A model generated the notes under the pieces. It was not told the origin of the DNA, ran no database searches, and saw nothing but the letters and a program-made list of their open reading frames with translations. The position numbers were made by a program, and so were the translations under genes. A stretch of DNA of 64,000 bases from Erigeron canadensis. Taxonomy: Eukaryota; Streptophyta; Magnoliopsida; Asterales; Asteraceae. Shown in pieces: positions 22,207-33,112 of this stretch; position 1 is the first letter of the stretch; every line of letters begins with the position of its first letter. The DNA lies in assembly GCF_010389155.1 (NCBI RefSeq), contig NC_057768.1, positions 25,677,966 through 25,741,965 of the forward strand, written 5' to 3'.

Positions 22207-24517
22207 TCAAGATTCATATTTATCATCATCTTCTGGGAGTTCTATTTCATCCTCGTCATCATCTTCTGGGAGTTCTATTTCATCCGCATAATCAAGGGGT
22301 CCATCACTATCATAATCAACAGGACCTACAAGTGTATTAGGAAACGGAAATAAAGTAGCATTAGCAAATAAAAAACTATCAGTAACTTGAATAATCAAAT
22401 GAGCTTCAGGCAGAGCTGAGACGATCCCAGTAAAAAAAATATTATACCTCTGGGAATAGGTGCTGTTGGATTGTTAACAGGCTCTCCATCATCAAGAAGG
22501 TATGGAAGTTCCAAAAGATCTAAAAAAGCTTCTGTTTGGGGATTCCGATTATGTCCTGGACACAAAGAAATTAAACAGATTAGTTTCAAAATGAAGACTT
22601 CAATTTTAACACCAAAAAATATCAAAGAGGGCATTTGGGTATATCTACCAGAAAGGGAACCATTAGCAACTGTCTGAGAAGAGTTATAACATGGAACTGT
22701 ACGCACAAACTCAAAAGGTTTTGCCCCTCTATGTTGCAGCTTACGCTTTACCCATTGACGACTTTCTTCCATGTCAACATGACCCCTAAAACCAAAAAAG
22801 AGTCACCAACCAGTTTTACACAAATAACTCCAAAGAAATGTCTCAATGGATGTACATACCTAAAATTTGAACGTCTGGCATTCAGAGGAAAAACAGAATT
22901 TAGTTTACGAGTTATTGCCAACCACTCTTCATCGTAGTGTATCTCATGTGGGCCAGGCTCCGATTCAACTTCGATAATCTATGAAAATCAGAAAATGAAA
23001 AAAGAAATGTCATATATGAAAAGAAATTGATCCACCAGTAGATAAGATAACATGAAAGGATGTGGAACTATACCTGCAAAAAATGTCTTCTCGGGATACA
23101 CTTATCCAGTGCAAGAAATTTTGTTACAGGACCTCCATCTCCATGTTGAACTAGAGCAGCAAATTTGCAATGTAGGTGAGCAGCGAACCAGTAAGGAGGT
23201 TTTAACTTTTCTAGCAACTCAGCAGCAGGTTTGCTTCCCAAAGTTTTTTCCTGAATCTGTACTACTTTAAAATTAAGTTAACGATCACAGTTAACATAGC
23301 AAATTACAGTTATATAACAGACTGAAGTTACCTCCTTCTCAAAATAAGGTTTATATTGGACAAGAGCTTCCCAGTTGCCATGGTCAGTGATACCAAGAGG
23401 CCAATCATGTGAAACGAAAATATCTATAGGTTCACTAACTTGCATGAGCTTGTGAACATCATACTCTCTCACATGGTATACTGACTTGATCTCGTTGTGG
23501 TTATATGGAGGCCTTTCAAAATGTCCTGTTTAAATAAAAAGATTAGCTTTAACTTATTCAACTTTGTTCAGAAGATTTCCTAACAGAGATAAATGAATAC
23601 AACGAAAATATACAGTGTGAATAGATGTATAAACAAGTTATGGAATGAGCATATAAGTAACCTAAATGATAATCGCGGGACTTGTAAATTCCAGAAAGGC
23701 CACCAATACGTATGTTTCCAAACTTCACAACTCCTGCAAATCCCAAGAAGTATATATCAGGGGCAGCCCATCCTCCATAGTATCTAGATTAACAGCTAAT
23801 ATGTTAGTAAAATCATCAATAAAAAATAAAATATCTTAACCAGAAAAGTTATAATGATCATTAACTAAATAAGGTCAGTTGTAACACAAAGAAAGGAATA
23901 AAAAAACAACTCACAATTCCCACAGGTAATTAGATGCTTCGTGATTTCCTCCGATGAATATAGTTGGAAACGGTGCTACTTTTTCTCCCGAGTAATACTT
24001 CCAGAAAGAATTCATGCTCCTGTATTTAGGTGGTACACTTAAGCTTTCCAAATCGTTCTCATTCCTAACAGCCTGCTCAGAATAATAACAATGATGTTAA
24101 CTCAAAAATTTCAGTATACAAATGCAAAAATATAAACATCATTGGTTTTAGAACATAATCCACAGATGGTGAGATTTATGTGAAAACCACATCAGATACT
24201 ACTAAAGAATTCCACTTCTGACAGCTAAAATAAAAACAAGGCTTTGTCAAACGATTTCAAATTGCTAAAATGATCATATTTAAAACAATTTTAGGGTTGA
24301 GTAATCCGGAGTTTACAAGTTTTTAAAGAATGCTGAATAGAGAACAAAAACACATGTCAATATTAATTCATAACTGAAGATCTTTAGTGCTCACCTGGAA
24401 ATCACCACAGCAAATTAGAAGATCAATTTTTGTCCTTTCAACTTCTTGTAAATGCAAAAGAGTTGCATATACATTATCCAAATCCCCATGCATGCATCCT
24501 TCAATTGCAATCTTCAT
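22207..24517 (-). CDS. DBR1: RNA lariat debranching enzyme
   Basis: Hydrolyses the 2'-5' branch of excised intron lariats in the nucleus so that they can be degraded. Nine coding exons (minus strand): 24517-24395, 24072-23915, 23783-23662, 23525-23332, 23250-23074, 22978-22860, 22785-22649, 22555-22448 and 22415-22207. All have GT-AG ends and matching phases, giving 448 aa. The calcineurin-like phosphoesterase core shows GCMHGDLD (His10, Asp12), CCGDFQ (Asp39), GGNHEAS (Asn84, His85), SHDWP (His174) and HLH (His224, His226), the metal-binding set of the DBR1 family. GYYGGW-like and GISGI-like stretches also fit. The acidic tail holds a duplicated [10 protein letters not shown]. The start gives the standard MKIAIEG beginning, and AACAG six bases upstream suggests a leader intron. 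The last intron would be only 32 nt; see findings. Confidence 0.93.
22222..22288 (-). repeat. Short tandem duplication in the DBR1 acidic tail
   Basis: A 36-nt unit encoding [10 protein letters not shown] plus a linker is present twice in tandem near the stop codon, giving two copies of an acidic decapeptide. The reading frame is kept. Confidence 0.7.
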
Positions 24518-24990
24518 TGTTATCTGTTAAGATAAACAGTCATGAATCCATGGAATACAAATTAGAAAGGAAAAAACAAAGCAAACGAAGCTAATTTAAA
24601 TCATCGTATTCAGATAATAAAATGATTTCTAGATATACTAGAAGTCTAGAACCAAAATCTTAGATATTTTTTATCTCCCTGAATATCATTCCTTTGTACA
24701 CCAAATCATGAGTACATTACATGTTATATAATCATACAATGATAAAAAAAAATGATCATTTTTCTGCACATATTTGCTGTGTTTTTCAAACGGGGCCCGT
24801 TCACCAATTCAACCAGTCCGACTAGTTTCATAAACAGTTCACCGATCCAACAGGTCCGGCTAGTTTGAAGTCCGGTTAACACAGCAAGGTTTTCTCCTTT
24901 CTACCAACTCTCTGTCTTCTGCTTATGAGATGCTTGATGTCCCACCACTAGAGTCACCAGCTCTGTTTAGAACCGCTGGTTGGCTGGCTG

Positions 24991-25500
24991 GAGGCACCTA
25001 GGTTGCACCTAGACGGGTACGGCGAAGGGGTACGGGGACAATACGGGAAACGGCAAAAATAAAAAAAACAGGATACGGGGACGGCAAGGATACGACAATA
25101 AAATATATAAAAAATAAAAAATATATTAAAGAAAACTCAAAATAGATAGACATTGATGTAAAGTGTAAACTCAAAACATACTACATGTTCTAAAAACTCG
25201 ATGTGTATGATATTAATTGAGATTTTTTAGCTGTCTATATACATATATACGTCCAAATCCACATGTCGGTTATAGTTTTTGTATGGGTCGGTTCTAATTT
25301 AAAGGGTATACAAACACTAAATCTTAAATGGGCTAGGAAACGTCCCCAAATTCCCCCGAAACGTCCCCAAAACCCTTCCCCAGCCGTCCCCCAAATCTGA
25401 AACGTCCCCATGCCGAATTCTAGCCGTCCCCATCCCCCAAACGTCGCCAGGACGGGTACCCTGACCAATCAAGCGTCCCCGTGCATCATAGGGAGGCACC
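24991..25500. mobile_element. hAT-like MITE with 8-bp TSD
   Basis: The element lies between two copies of GAGGCACC (24991-24998 and 25493-25500). Its ends are TAGGTTGCACCTAGACG on the left and, read inward, CCTATGATGCACGGGGACG on the right. These inverted repeats are imperfect but share TGCAC and GACG. The 8-bp duplication fits hAT. The interior is rich in repeated ACGTCCCC/GGGGACG words. No transposase. Confidence 0.65.
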
Positions 25501-26474
25501 ATCTCTGTTTATCCCACACAAGACTCATCTTTTAGCCAACCATTGGATCTCTGACCGCTGAAAACCCTAACCCCTCTTTTATTTTGCAATCTGATTTTCA
25601 GTGTTTAAGTTTTGGTTATCAATCCTAAACCCCTTAAAGCATGAGTTTTTAAACATGCAAATCAAACATTAAAATATTCAGTCATCGAACTTCACTTTAT
25701 CAATACTAGTTTGATGTAGGTCACAAAATTGGTGGATGGAACTGGTGAGGGTGGTATGAGAGTGAGGGTGGCTGTGAAGCGTGAACAATGGTGTTCACCG
25801 ACAACATGTGGTGTGAGGGTGGTAATTGGCAGCAGTATATGATCGCTTACAGCAAACCAGGTAACAAGGAAAAAGAATGGTCAAAAACCAGGTTTTACAG
25901 GCTGCCAGTTCATTTGGGCTCGTTTGTCAATGGTCATGCCTGCTTTTTAAAACAGCGTTTGGCACCGGTTTCCAGTTCAAGCAGTCGAACTGGCTGCAGT
26001 CCAGTACAGTTCTGAAAACAATGCACGCTTTTTATATGGCATCAAAAAGAGCAGGTCTCATCAACTTATAAGGACCTAGGCACATTCTACAATGCCTGAC
26101 AACGTCTCAGAGTTGCCCTTCAACAACAAGCAAAATAGCCTCTGAAGCTCAATATTTTGCTAAAAACCAAATAGTTCATATATTGCCTAGCCCGCTGGAG
26201 GAACACTGCCTCCATCAACGCGGCTTGCAGGCGGGTTGGAGGTGAGCGGCATAAAAGCCAGGCGAGGCATGGAGGATTTGAACGTTGGAGGGGAGTGTGG
26301 GGGAGCGTGGCAGGTGGGGTCCAGCCCACTTTTTGACCGTTGGCAGCCATTTAAAAAAAATAAAAAATTCCCTACCTCTTTATCTATAAATACACTTCTT
26401 TTTTAACCAAAAAAATCACCAAACAAAAACATATCTTCACACTTTCATCAAAAAAAACACCACATTACTAAAAA
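25501..26474. other. Intergenic, possible Harbinger 5' flank
   Basis: Small plus-strand frames (25788-26015, 25877-26071) have no recognised domain. The last 250 bp contain GGGGAGTGTGGGGGAG and TATCTATAAATACAC at about 26380, which look like the leader and TATA box of the transposase remnant that follows. Confidence 0.4.
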
Positions 26475-27528
26475 ATGGATTCTTCTTCTTTATCTTCTTC
26501 ATTTTGTGTTCCACCGGAGTTAGACGATTCGTCTACGGGGAGTACTTTTCAGTTTTTTAATCAAGTGTACGCCGAGCTTGAAGATACCGGCACCTCTTCC
26601 GACACTCGTAGGTTATCGATCGAGACCGAGAAGAAGCTCACGCGATACTAATGCGTGACTACTTCGTTGAAGACTCAAAGTTTGACGAACCATTTTTTCG
26701 TCATCGTTTTCGCATGAGCAAGAGGTTATTTTTGAAGATTGTTGGTGATATTGAAGCTAACTTAAGTTACTTTCAAGAGGGGTACGACGTACGGGGTAAA
26801 AAAAGTTGCACCGCTCTTCAAAAGTGCACATCGGCGATCAAGCAACTGTATATGGGTGAACCTTCAGACGCGTATGACGAGTATTTATGTATGGCTGCCA
26901 GAACGGGACGCGAGAGCATGGAGTACTTTTGTGATGCGGTCATCAATTTATATCAAAAGGAGTTCTTACGTAGGCCGACATCTCATGACGTTGCTCTCAT
27001 CACACAAGTTCATGAAGAAAGACACCACATTCCAAGAATGCTTGGTAGTCTTGATTGTACACACATCGAATGGAGGATGTGCCCTAGACACTTAAAAGGG
27101 CAATACACGAGGGGTTATCACAAGGTACCTACTATTATGATTGAATATGTTGCTTCTTATGACTTGTTGATTTGGCATTTGTTTTTCGGTCCTGCTGGAT
27201 CGAACAACGATGTCAACGTTTTGCAGCAGTCGTTTCAAAACGAGCGTAATGGAGCCGCGCCAGACAGTTCATTTAGCGTAAATGGACGTGATTACAAGCG
27301 CGGTTACTACCTTACCGATGGAATCTATTCTAGGTGGGTTGCGTTTGTTAAAGCTTACCCGGAAGCAATATCAAAGAGTTTATTACCCAGAAGCAAACCG
27401 GGAGTTACAGGACGAGGACGTGCATCATCAGCTCCGATATGATCTCACGGCGCATGTATCGACTTTAGACTTATCATACCTTGACGATCCAGCGATGCAG
27501 CCACCATCAGTTGCGAGTTTGATTTAGT
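26475..27528 (+). pseudogene. PIF/Harbinger (ALP1-like) transposase, frameshifted and internally deleted
   Basis: DDE-type nuclease of the plant transposon protein family. A serine-rich N-terminus starts at ATG 26475 and hits TAA at 26649. The continuation is in another frame from 26651, so a frameshift separates them. The 263-residue piece (26651-27442) shows [22 protein letters not shown] (catalytic Asp, residue 135), [15 protein letters not shown] (second Asp, residue 187) and [20 protein letters not shown]. The segment that should carry the third acidic residue is missing: after AYPE the sequence jumps to a hydrophilic C-terminal tail readable in a different frame up to 27528. It is non-functional. 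Terminal inverted repeats were not found with confidence, although CTCCTCTCCCCCTTA at 27819-27833 could be the right end. Confidence 0.88.
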
Positions 27529-27917
27529 TGTCTTCATTATCATGTAGAATTTTAATTTCGGTTTATGTTGTTATGTACTTTTTAATTCATGTTAATGTAA
27601 TGTTTAGTTTAATTTTAATGAAATATTTAAGTTTTTATTAAAAAAGAAGAAGTTTGATTAAATAAAATGAAAAAGAAAAAAAAATTTGAAAGGGTTGAGA
27701 AAGTCATAAATGCCATTAAAAATGGTTAGGAGGGTTGGTTGGGAGGGTTGAAAAGGAAAATTGAGTTGGAGGTATTTGATTGGTGGGATTTGGGAGGGAT
27801 GAAAAAACTTGAGTCATGACTCCTCTCCCCCTTATACTCTGCACACAAAAATTTGTGGTAGAGTGAAATTTGGCTACTTGACTGCAGCCATGATTGAACC
27901 TGCCCTTGAGGATCAGT
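27529..27917. other. Transposon 3' flank and intergenic DNA
   Basis: AT-rich 3' region of the Harbinger remnant, then a G-rich tract (27720-27800) with GGGAGGG words. The minus-strand frame 27716-28030 crosses a MITE boundary and is not a gene. Confidence 0.4.
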
Positions 27918-28430
27918 GTTCCACTCTTGGTTTTAAAAAGCGATAAGCGCACAAAAGCGATTGGGTCAATTTCGGAAGCGCAAAGCGCTAAGCGCAAAAG
28001 CGGCGAGCTTGTCGTACGCAAGGCGCACATTTATGAAGAAATTTTATTAATTATTTATATAGTATTTAAAACACATAAAATACCAAAACAACATCAGTAA
28101 GATACTCGTTTAAGTCCGGCTTTGATCAAATTTGGTATTTTAAGAGAAATTCTCAAAAGATTGTTGTTCTCGTTGAGGAAAAAGAAAAAAAAGATCAATC
28201 TTGTTGAGAAAGAAGAGGTAAGAAAAAAAAATCACTTATTTTTATAAAAAAATCCTCTTGTGTACAAAAAGCTCACGCTTTTTAGCGCTTTTTGGCGCCT
28301 AGGCTCACAAAAAAGGCCCAAAGGCGCGCGCTTTCTGTACACCCTGCGCCTTGAGTACCAAAAAGCTCCAAGGCTTGCGCCTAGCGCTTAAGCGCGCCTG
28401 AGGCGCGCTTTTTAAAACCAAGGTTCCACT
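27918..28430. mobile_element. hAT-like MITE with 17-bp TIRs and perfect 8-bp TSD
   Basis: The element is 27926-28422 (497 bp). Both ends read inward as CTTGGTTTTAAAAAGCG, 17 of 17 identical. GTTCCACT flanks it at 27918-27925 and 28423-28430. Subterminal DNA is crowded with GCGCTT/AAGCGC palindromic words. No coding capacity. The 8-bp duplication points to hAT; the terminal sequence itself is not one I can tie to a named family. Confidence 0.85.
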
Positions 28431-30103
28431 TAAGATGTACAGAATTTAAAGGTGATGACTATCAGATGGGTAAATAGCTAGAGGACAACATGTCCTCAGA
28501 TCTGGGAAACAAATCTTAAACGAGTTGATGTTAAGAAAAACGTCTAAGATTACTACATTCTTTTATTCCCTTGGACAAATATAGCAGGATTTAGATCCTT
28601 TTCAATTATTCTGACAGAAGATTCAGATAACCGCAACCACAATAAAAAGAATACGAAAACCATGTGCACTTTTAAATACCTTATCATACTTACCGTGGAG
28701 TATAATGAGCTTAGAAAGTAAATAATTGGTTCCAAACCCTAACAAATAACAAATATTAACTAATAGTGGTGTCTCTAAAGTTCAGTCTAAGGAATGTTTG
28801 GCATACTCGGTCAGAAAAGGCCCAGAGAGAAGTCTCACAAGTGGCATGATCATAGCAAATAACACAAACGTGAAAGTTGAGACTTGATAGAAAATATACA
28901 GAAAATTAACATACTGGAAACATGAAAGCTGTTTGTTATACAGCTTATAAATTCTAATGTCGGTAGAATAGAATATATGGTAGCTATAAAGCTTTTTGGA
29001 ACAAACAGGTACTAAACTAAATGCTTGCCATGAACTTTCATACTCTACTTGCTGGATATGAACTTCAAGAGCATATAATTATATGAAATATTTTCTACTT
29101 CTTATAAAACCTATATTTCATGATTTGGACATGAAAAATGCCGTATCTAATTGCAAAGAAGGTCGGACAAATTTATAATATCCCTAAAATCCATCATTCT
29201 AATCGTCACCTCCTGTCTATTATTCTAATCGCTGTCATCTTTTTCACGTAACCATGTGTGTTTCAACAAACATAGATCAAGAAGGATAATTGACAATGAC
29301 AATATAATAAAGGCTTCCACTACTTTGGCATCAAAGACTCAAATGGCAGAATTCAACGTTTAACAAAAAGTAACTATTTGGTTACCTTAAAAGGGTTAGT
29401 AGGGGGCACTAAAGCGTGCTCGACCCCCTACAACGACCCAACTTCCTATATAAGTTTTCGCTCAAACTCCAAATCCACAAAAGAGTTTTTCCTAACCGGC
29501 CCGTCCTAATCAAACAAGTCATCATTGATGATACATATGCAATTAAAAAAAAAATAATAACGAAAGAGAACGATTGCACTTAAACTAAAAATCATATTAA
29601 AATCTGAAACCATTTCAGTCCTCAAATCTTTTTTTCAAGAAAGAACTAAATTAATATTCTTTTTTTTAATAACAAACTCACACACACACATACACATAGA
29701 TACATACAGTTTGTGTTTATATCTTTCTTGCAATGTATCCAACAAAATATACTTACTGAAGTGAAGTAATGGAAAAGAATTAAAACAATGTGTTTAAATA
29801 ATGGGTTATGAACTTTTTTCATTGAGACATTTTGTCGAACAGTTGTAGGGGGCATGTATATATACATAGTTTACATTATGGGGTTTGCTAAATACAGCCC
29901 TTAGGGTTGTGTTTAAGGTACATAAATCGTTTGTACATTTACCATAAAAATCAGGGGCGGCCTTTTAATATGTAAGGTACAAGATTTTTGATGTACGTAG
30001 GGCTCTATTTAACATTTCCCTCAAATTTTATATAGAAAAAATAAATTGATAAAAGTAAAAGTATGATAATAATAACAATAAATAATAATAGATACATTCA
30101 TAC
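28431..30103. other. Intergenic, no gene seen
   Basis: AT-rich, with a (CA)n-like tract at about 29679-29696. Small frames on both strands lack domains. Confidence 0.4.
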
Positions 30104-30235
30104 CAGAGTTTTACAGTCTCAGTGATCTCACTGAAAAACCTTGAAGTCAGCGAGAGGTCAAAAAGGAGGGTTTTGATTTGTTTCGTGAATAAAGGAGGAA
30201 GAAGGAAAGAAAACAATGGTAATTATTGCGTGTCA
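30104..30235 (-). other. Candidate 5' untranslated exon
   Basis: On the minus strand the block has a CTTTCCTTCTTCCTCC pyrimidine-rich leader, AAATCAAAACCCTCC, and ends CTCTG|GTATGA, a good donor site. It looks like the first non-coding exon of a minus-strand gene. DBR1, whose start codon follows a 3' splice-like AACAG, is the nearest candidate 5.6 kb away. This link is a guess. Confidence 0.25.
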
Positions 30236-30309
30236 CGAATTCTACGCGTAATTCGCAAGCCCGGGTACAATTTTTCTATTTAATTCCGTTTCTATACTTT
30301 CATGTAAAA

Positions 30310-31725
30310 CTCTACCGGCTCGGACTGGAATTCGGGATCGAAATTGGAATCGGGGTTAAACAGGTTGAGTTGGTTAGAATCGGGTGAAAATTCAGTCAAT
30401 GACTTGGTCGCTTATAAAACTCGGTCAATTTCGTCTGCTTCGGTCAAAAATCGCCCGAAGCGGTCGGATCGGGTTAAAACTCGGATCAACTTTGGTAAAA
30501 AAAAATTATGTTCTTTTTTTAAAAAAAAAAAACTAAATTGGTTTAAGATTATGTTTCTAATGAATGAAGTTTAAACTTTGAAATATTATATTAAAATTTT
30601 AAAACGGTTATGTTTTAAGTTTAAAATTTATTCCATGTAATTTCAAAAACCATAAGTTTTTGTAAGTCCACCTAACAAGATGTACACGAGATCAAGATAT
30701 AACAAGATATAAAGTTAGACAATAATAATCTCAAGTTATATCAAGTAACCCGACTGGCAAGTAAAGCGAAACTAGATAGGACTAGTTAGAGTTACGATCC
30801 AGATAATGGATAAGAGTAATAAAGTATAATTGCTTGAAACTATATAAATTACTAAATATAATCAAGTATTATGGCAATGAGTCGAGATGTATTTTTCAAT
30901 GTATTTTATTTATTGTTTATAAACAAAATACAAGAGTTGTTGCGGAACAAAGATAATCACACTTGTGAAAGTATCTAAACAACTCAGAAATACAAATGAT
31001 CTATGTAACGAGGAATTACTCGTAAGAATACTTAGAGTAATATCACACGTTGCAATTGCCAAAGTTCCAAGCAAAATTGCAAGTGTGAGAAGTCTTATAT
31101 TTATAGGCAAACATGTCCTGATGACATGGCAATATGCCGTACTAAATATGGTTGGATGGATTCGTGGGACAAATCCATAACATGCTTGTTTAAGGTAAAG
31201 TATGTAAGTTTCTTGATGTGACTTGACATACTTTATTCCCAACCTTTTTTGCTAAAACTTTCCCAATCCCAGGTTGATAGTAATTAACCGGGTAAAGGTA
31301 GTTAAAGCTGCAAAAAGACTTTCCTCGTAATCAGTGAAAAAGTGTTGTAAGTACTTTTTCACTGAGCCTCTTCAGATTCTACTTCAGGTAAGATCTTCTC
31401 TGAGCTCTGCTTCTGAGATGATCTTCTTCCTCAGTCTTCAGTCTTTGACTTCCGTCTGAACGTCTTCAGTGTTGGTTGATTCTGAATCTGAAGTGAAGCT
31501 TCAGTGAGCTATATTCTGAATGACTTCAGAATCCTGAGCAAGCTTTCTTCACTGAGCTTCAACTATTTTGAACAAATTATACTTAGTCGATTTTTGACCT
31601 AACAGTTTTCTATATAAAAACTTGATCCGGGTTCTCCCCGATTCTGATCCGAGTTTTTAAAAACTCGTGACTCTCCCCCCCCCCCTCACCGATCTGATCT
31701 CGAGTTACGAGTTCCCCAACCTTAC
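30310..31725. repeat. Dispersed repeat family, copy B, interrupted by a solo LTR
   Basis: Same order of words as copy A at 14515: a GGAATCGGGGTTAAACAGG-rich left part to 30655, then after the insertion CTATATAAAAA, GGTTCTCCCCGATTC and ATCTCGAGT to about 31725. A C-run at 31676-31685 is a local slip. Confidence 0.6.
30656..31609. mobile_element. Solo LTR with 5-bp TSD
   Basis: The LTR is 30661-31604 (944 bp), starting TGTAAGTCC and ending GACCTAACA, with TG...CA ends. GTTTT flanks it at 30656-30660 and 31605-31609. Copy A of the surrounding repeat is uninterrupted at the matching place, which supports insertion. No internal domain remains. The right part is rich in CTTCAG/CTGAAG. It is probably Copia-like by its TGT/ACA ends and size, but unproven. 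Orientation not assigned. Confidence 0.78.
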
Positions 31726-31966
31726 TTTTAAGTTTTAACTCAACTATTTGTGGGATTTTTTCTTCTCGTTCAATTTGGGTTTGGATCTTTTTATACGTTT
31801 AATTTAAGCCTGGATAACTTGACAATATGCAAACTATGCATAATCCAACCCATAATAAGAAAATCATCATCATAGCTTGTCTAAGGTTTTTTTTTTTTTT
31901 ATTGAGTTATTTGTTAAAATTTGTGTTAATTCGTGTAGCATACCTGAAAAAAATCTAGTATACATA
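31726..31966. other. Short intergenic stretch
   Basis: AT-rich with a T-run at about 31888-31900. Nothing recognised. Confidence 0.4.
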
Positions 31967-32477
31967 CTAGATTTTAAATATGTGTTCAACACTAGACACG
32001 AGACTTACGACATTATTAATATTAGATATTAATACATGTAACTCAAAAAAGTTTGTAAGTGTCAATTCAAATGACAAGAATGTTAAGCTAATATAGATAA
32101 AACTAATGTAATAAAAGAACATTAGAAGCATATACCCTCCTTCATCATTTGAAATACTTCTTTATAGACGAAATTTGTTGTGGTATTTTTTATCTTTTCA
32201 TCTTTGTCACATATTAACACATTAAAGCCTCTTCTCGACTTAACTCGAGATACTGCAATATACAATTGTTCGTTTGTGAAAACTGGGCATTGTAGATAGA
32301 AACCAATTTAAATAACATTGTAAAATGAATAATTTTAGTTATTTGTTTTTAATTAATTAAATAAAATTATGTAAAAACTAAATGATGACATCATCGAGAG
32401 TCAATTTAATTATTAAATCGAGCAATATGATTGGTTAATAAGTCATTAGTTCAACTGTCTTTTAGTATATATAAAGA
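31967..32477 (-). mobile_element. Helitron carrying a helicase remnant
   Basis: Read on the minus strand it starts TCTTTATATATACTAAAAG and ends with a GTGTC/GACAC-type hairpin, a spacer and CTAG|T. These ends match the two other Helitrons of this family in the window. Between them lies the C-terminal end of a RepHel protein. It is internally deleted relative to an autonomous element. Confidence 0.82.
32122..32295 (-). pseudogene. Helitron helicase C-terminal fragment
   Basis: About 55 in-frame codons ending in TAA at 32124-32122. They include NEQLYIAVSRVKSRRGF, then VLICDKDEK and NFVYKEVFQMM. The AVSRVKSRRG stretch is the conserved last helicase motif of Pif1-like Helitron helicases, and VYKEVF is the usual plant Helitron C-terminus. 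The Rep domain and helicase motifs I-V are absent, so this is a relic of an autonomous parent. Confidence 0.85.
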
Positions 32478-32594
32478 TTAATATTAAAATAAATTTAAAA
32501 TTAAAATAGTACAATTACTATTAAAATCTTAATTTATATACATTATTAGTTTATATATATATATATAGATATAATAGAACATATTATTAGATAT

Positions 32595-32678
32595 ATATTA
32601 GCTATTATTTTATCGGATAAATATTAGCTATTATTTTATCGGATAAATATTAGCTATTATTTTATGAGATATATATTA
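32595..32678. repeat. 26-bp tandem repeat cut by a Stowaway MITE
   Basis: Units ATATTAGCTATT...GGATAA start at 32595, 32621 and 32647. A fourth starts at 32673, is interrupted after ATATTA by the MITE, and resumes at 32934 with TAGCTATTATT. Confidence 0.75.
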
Positions 32679-32935
32679 CTCCCTCCGTCCCATTAAAGTG
32701 TCTTAATTTTAATATTCAAAGTCTTAATTTTTAAACTTTGACTTTAAATATATTTTATTGTGTTATATAAAACTTAATGAAAGTTATATCATTGATAACA
32801 CTTCTAAAACACAATCAATTCATATAACTTTCATCGAGTATCATCTAACACAAAGAAAATTATATATGGTCAAAGTTGTAAGAGTTAGACTTTGAAAATT
32901 CAAAACATGACACTTGTAGTGGGACGGAGGGAGTA
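32677..32935. mobile_element. Stowaway (Tc1/mariner) MITE
   Basis: The element is 32679-32933 (255 bp), with CTCCCTCCGTCCCA at the left and its complement GGGACGGAGGGAG at the right, the classic Stowaway terminus. It is flanked by TA at 32677-32678 and 32934-32935. Complementary internal arms around GACTTTG/CAAAGT words suggest a hairpin. Confidence 0.93.
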
Positions 32936-32939
32936 GCTA

Positions 32940-33112
32940 TTATTATTTCTTTATTATATTAAAATTATTGGGTAAAACATGTAAATTTGTGATGGAAAAT
33001 AAAAATGTGTATATTAAAGTCAAAATTGAAAATAAAAGTCAATATTAAGAAATCGAGAGATGTGATTGGTCGATAAGTTATTAGAGCAACTGTGCTTTAG
33101 TATAATAAAATA
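32940..33112 (-). mobile_element. Helitron 5'-end fragment
   Basis: On the minus strand it starts TTTATTATACTAAAGCACAG and continues with TTATCGACCAATCACAT, matching the 5' ends of the other family members. No 3' hairpin of its own is found, so it is a partial copy abutting the element at 31967-32477. Confidence 0.55.

Noticed and set aside
22395..22772. 125-codon single-exon minus-strand gene
   Set aside because: It is DBR1 exons 7 and 8 read through two introns; the splice sites and phase explain it better.
25788..26071. Two overlapping plus-strand frames
   Set aside because: No domain, no splice context, and located in repeat-rich DNA before the transposase relic.
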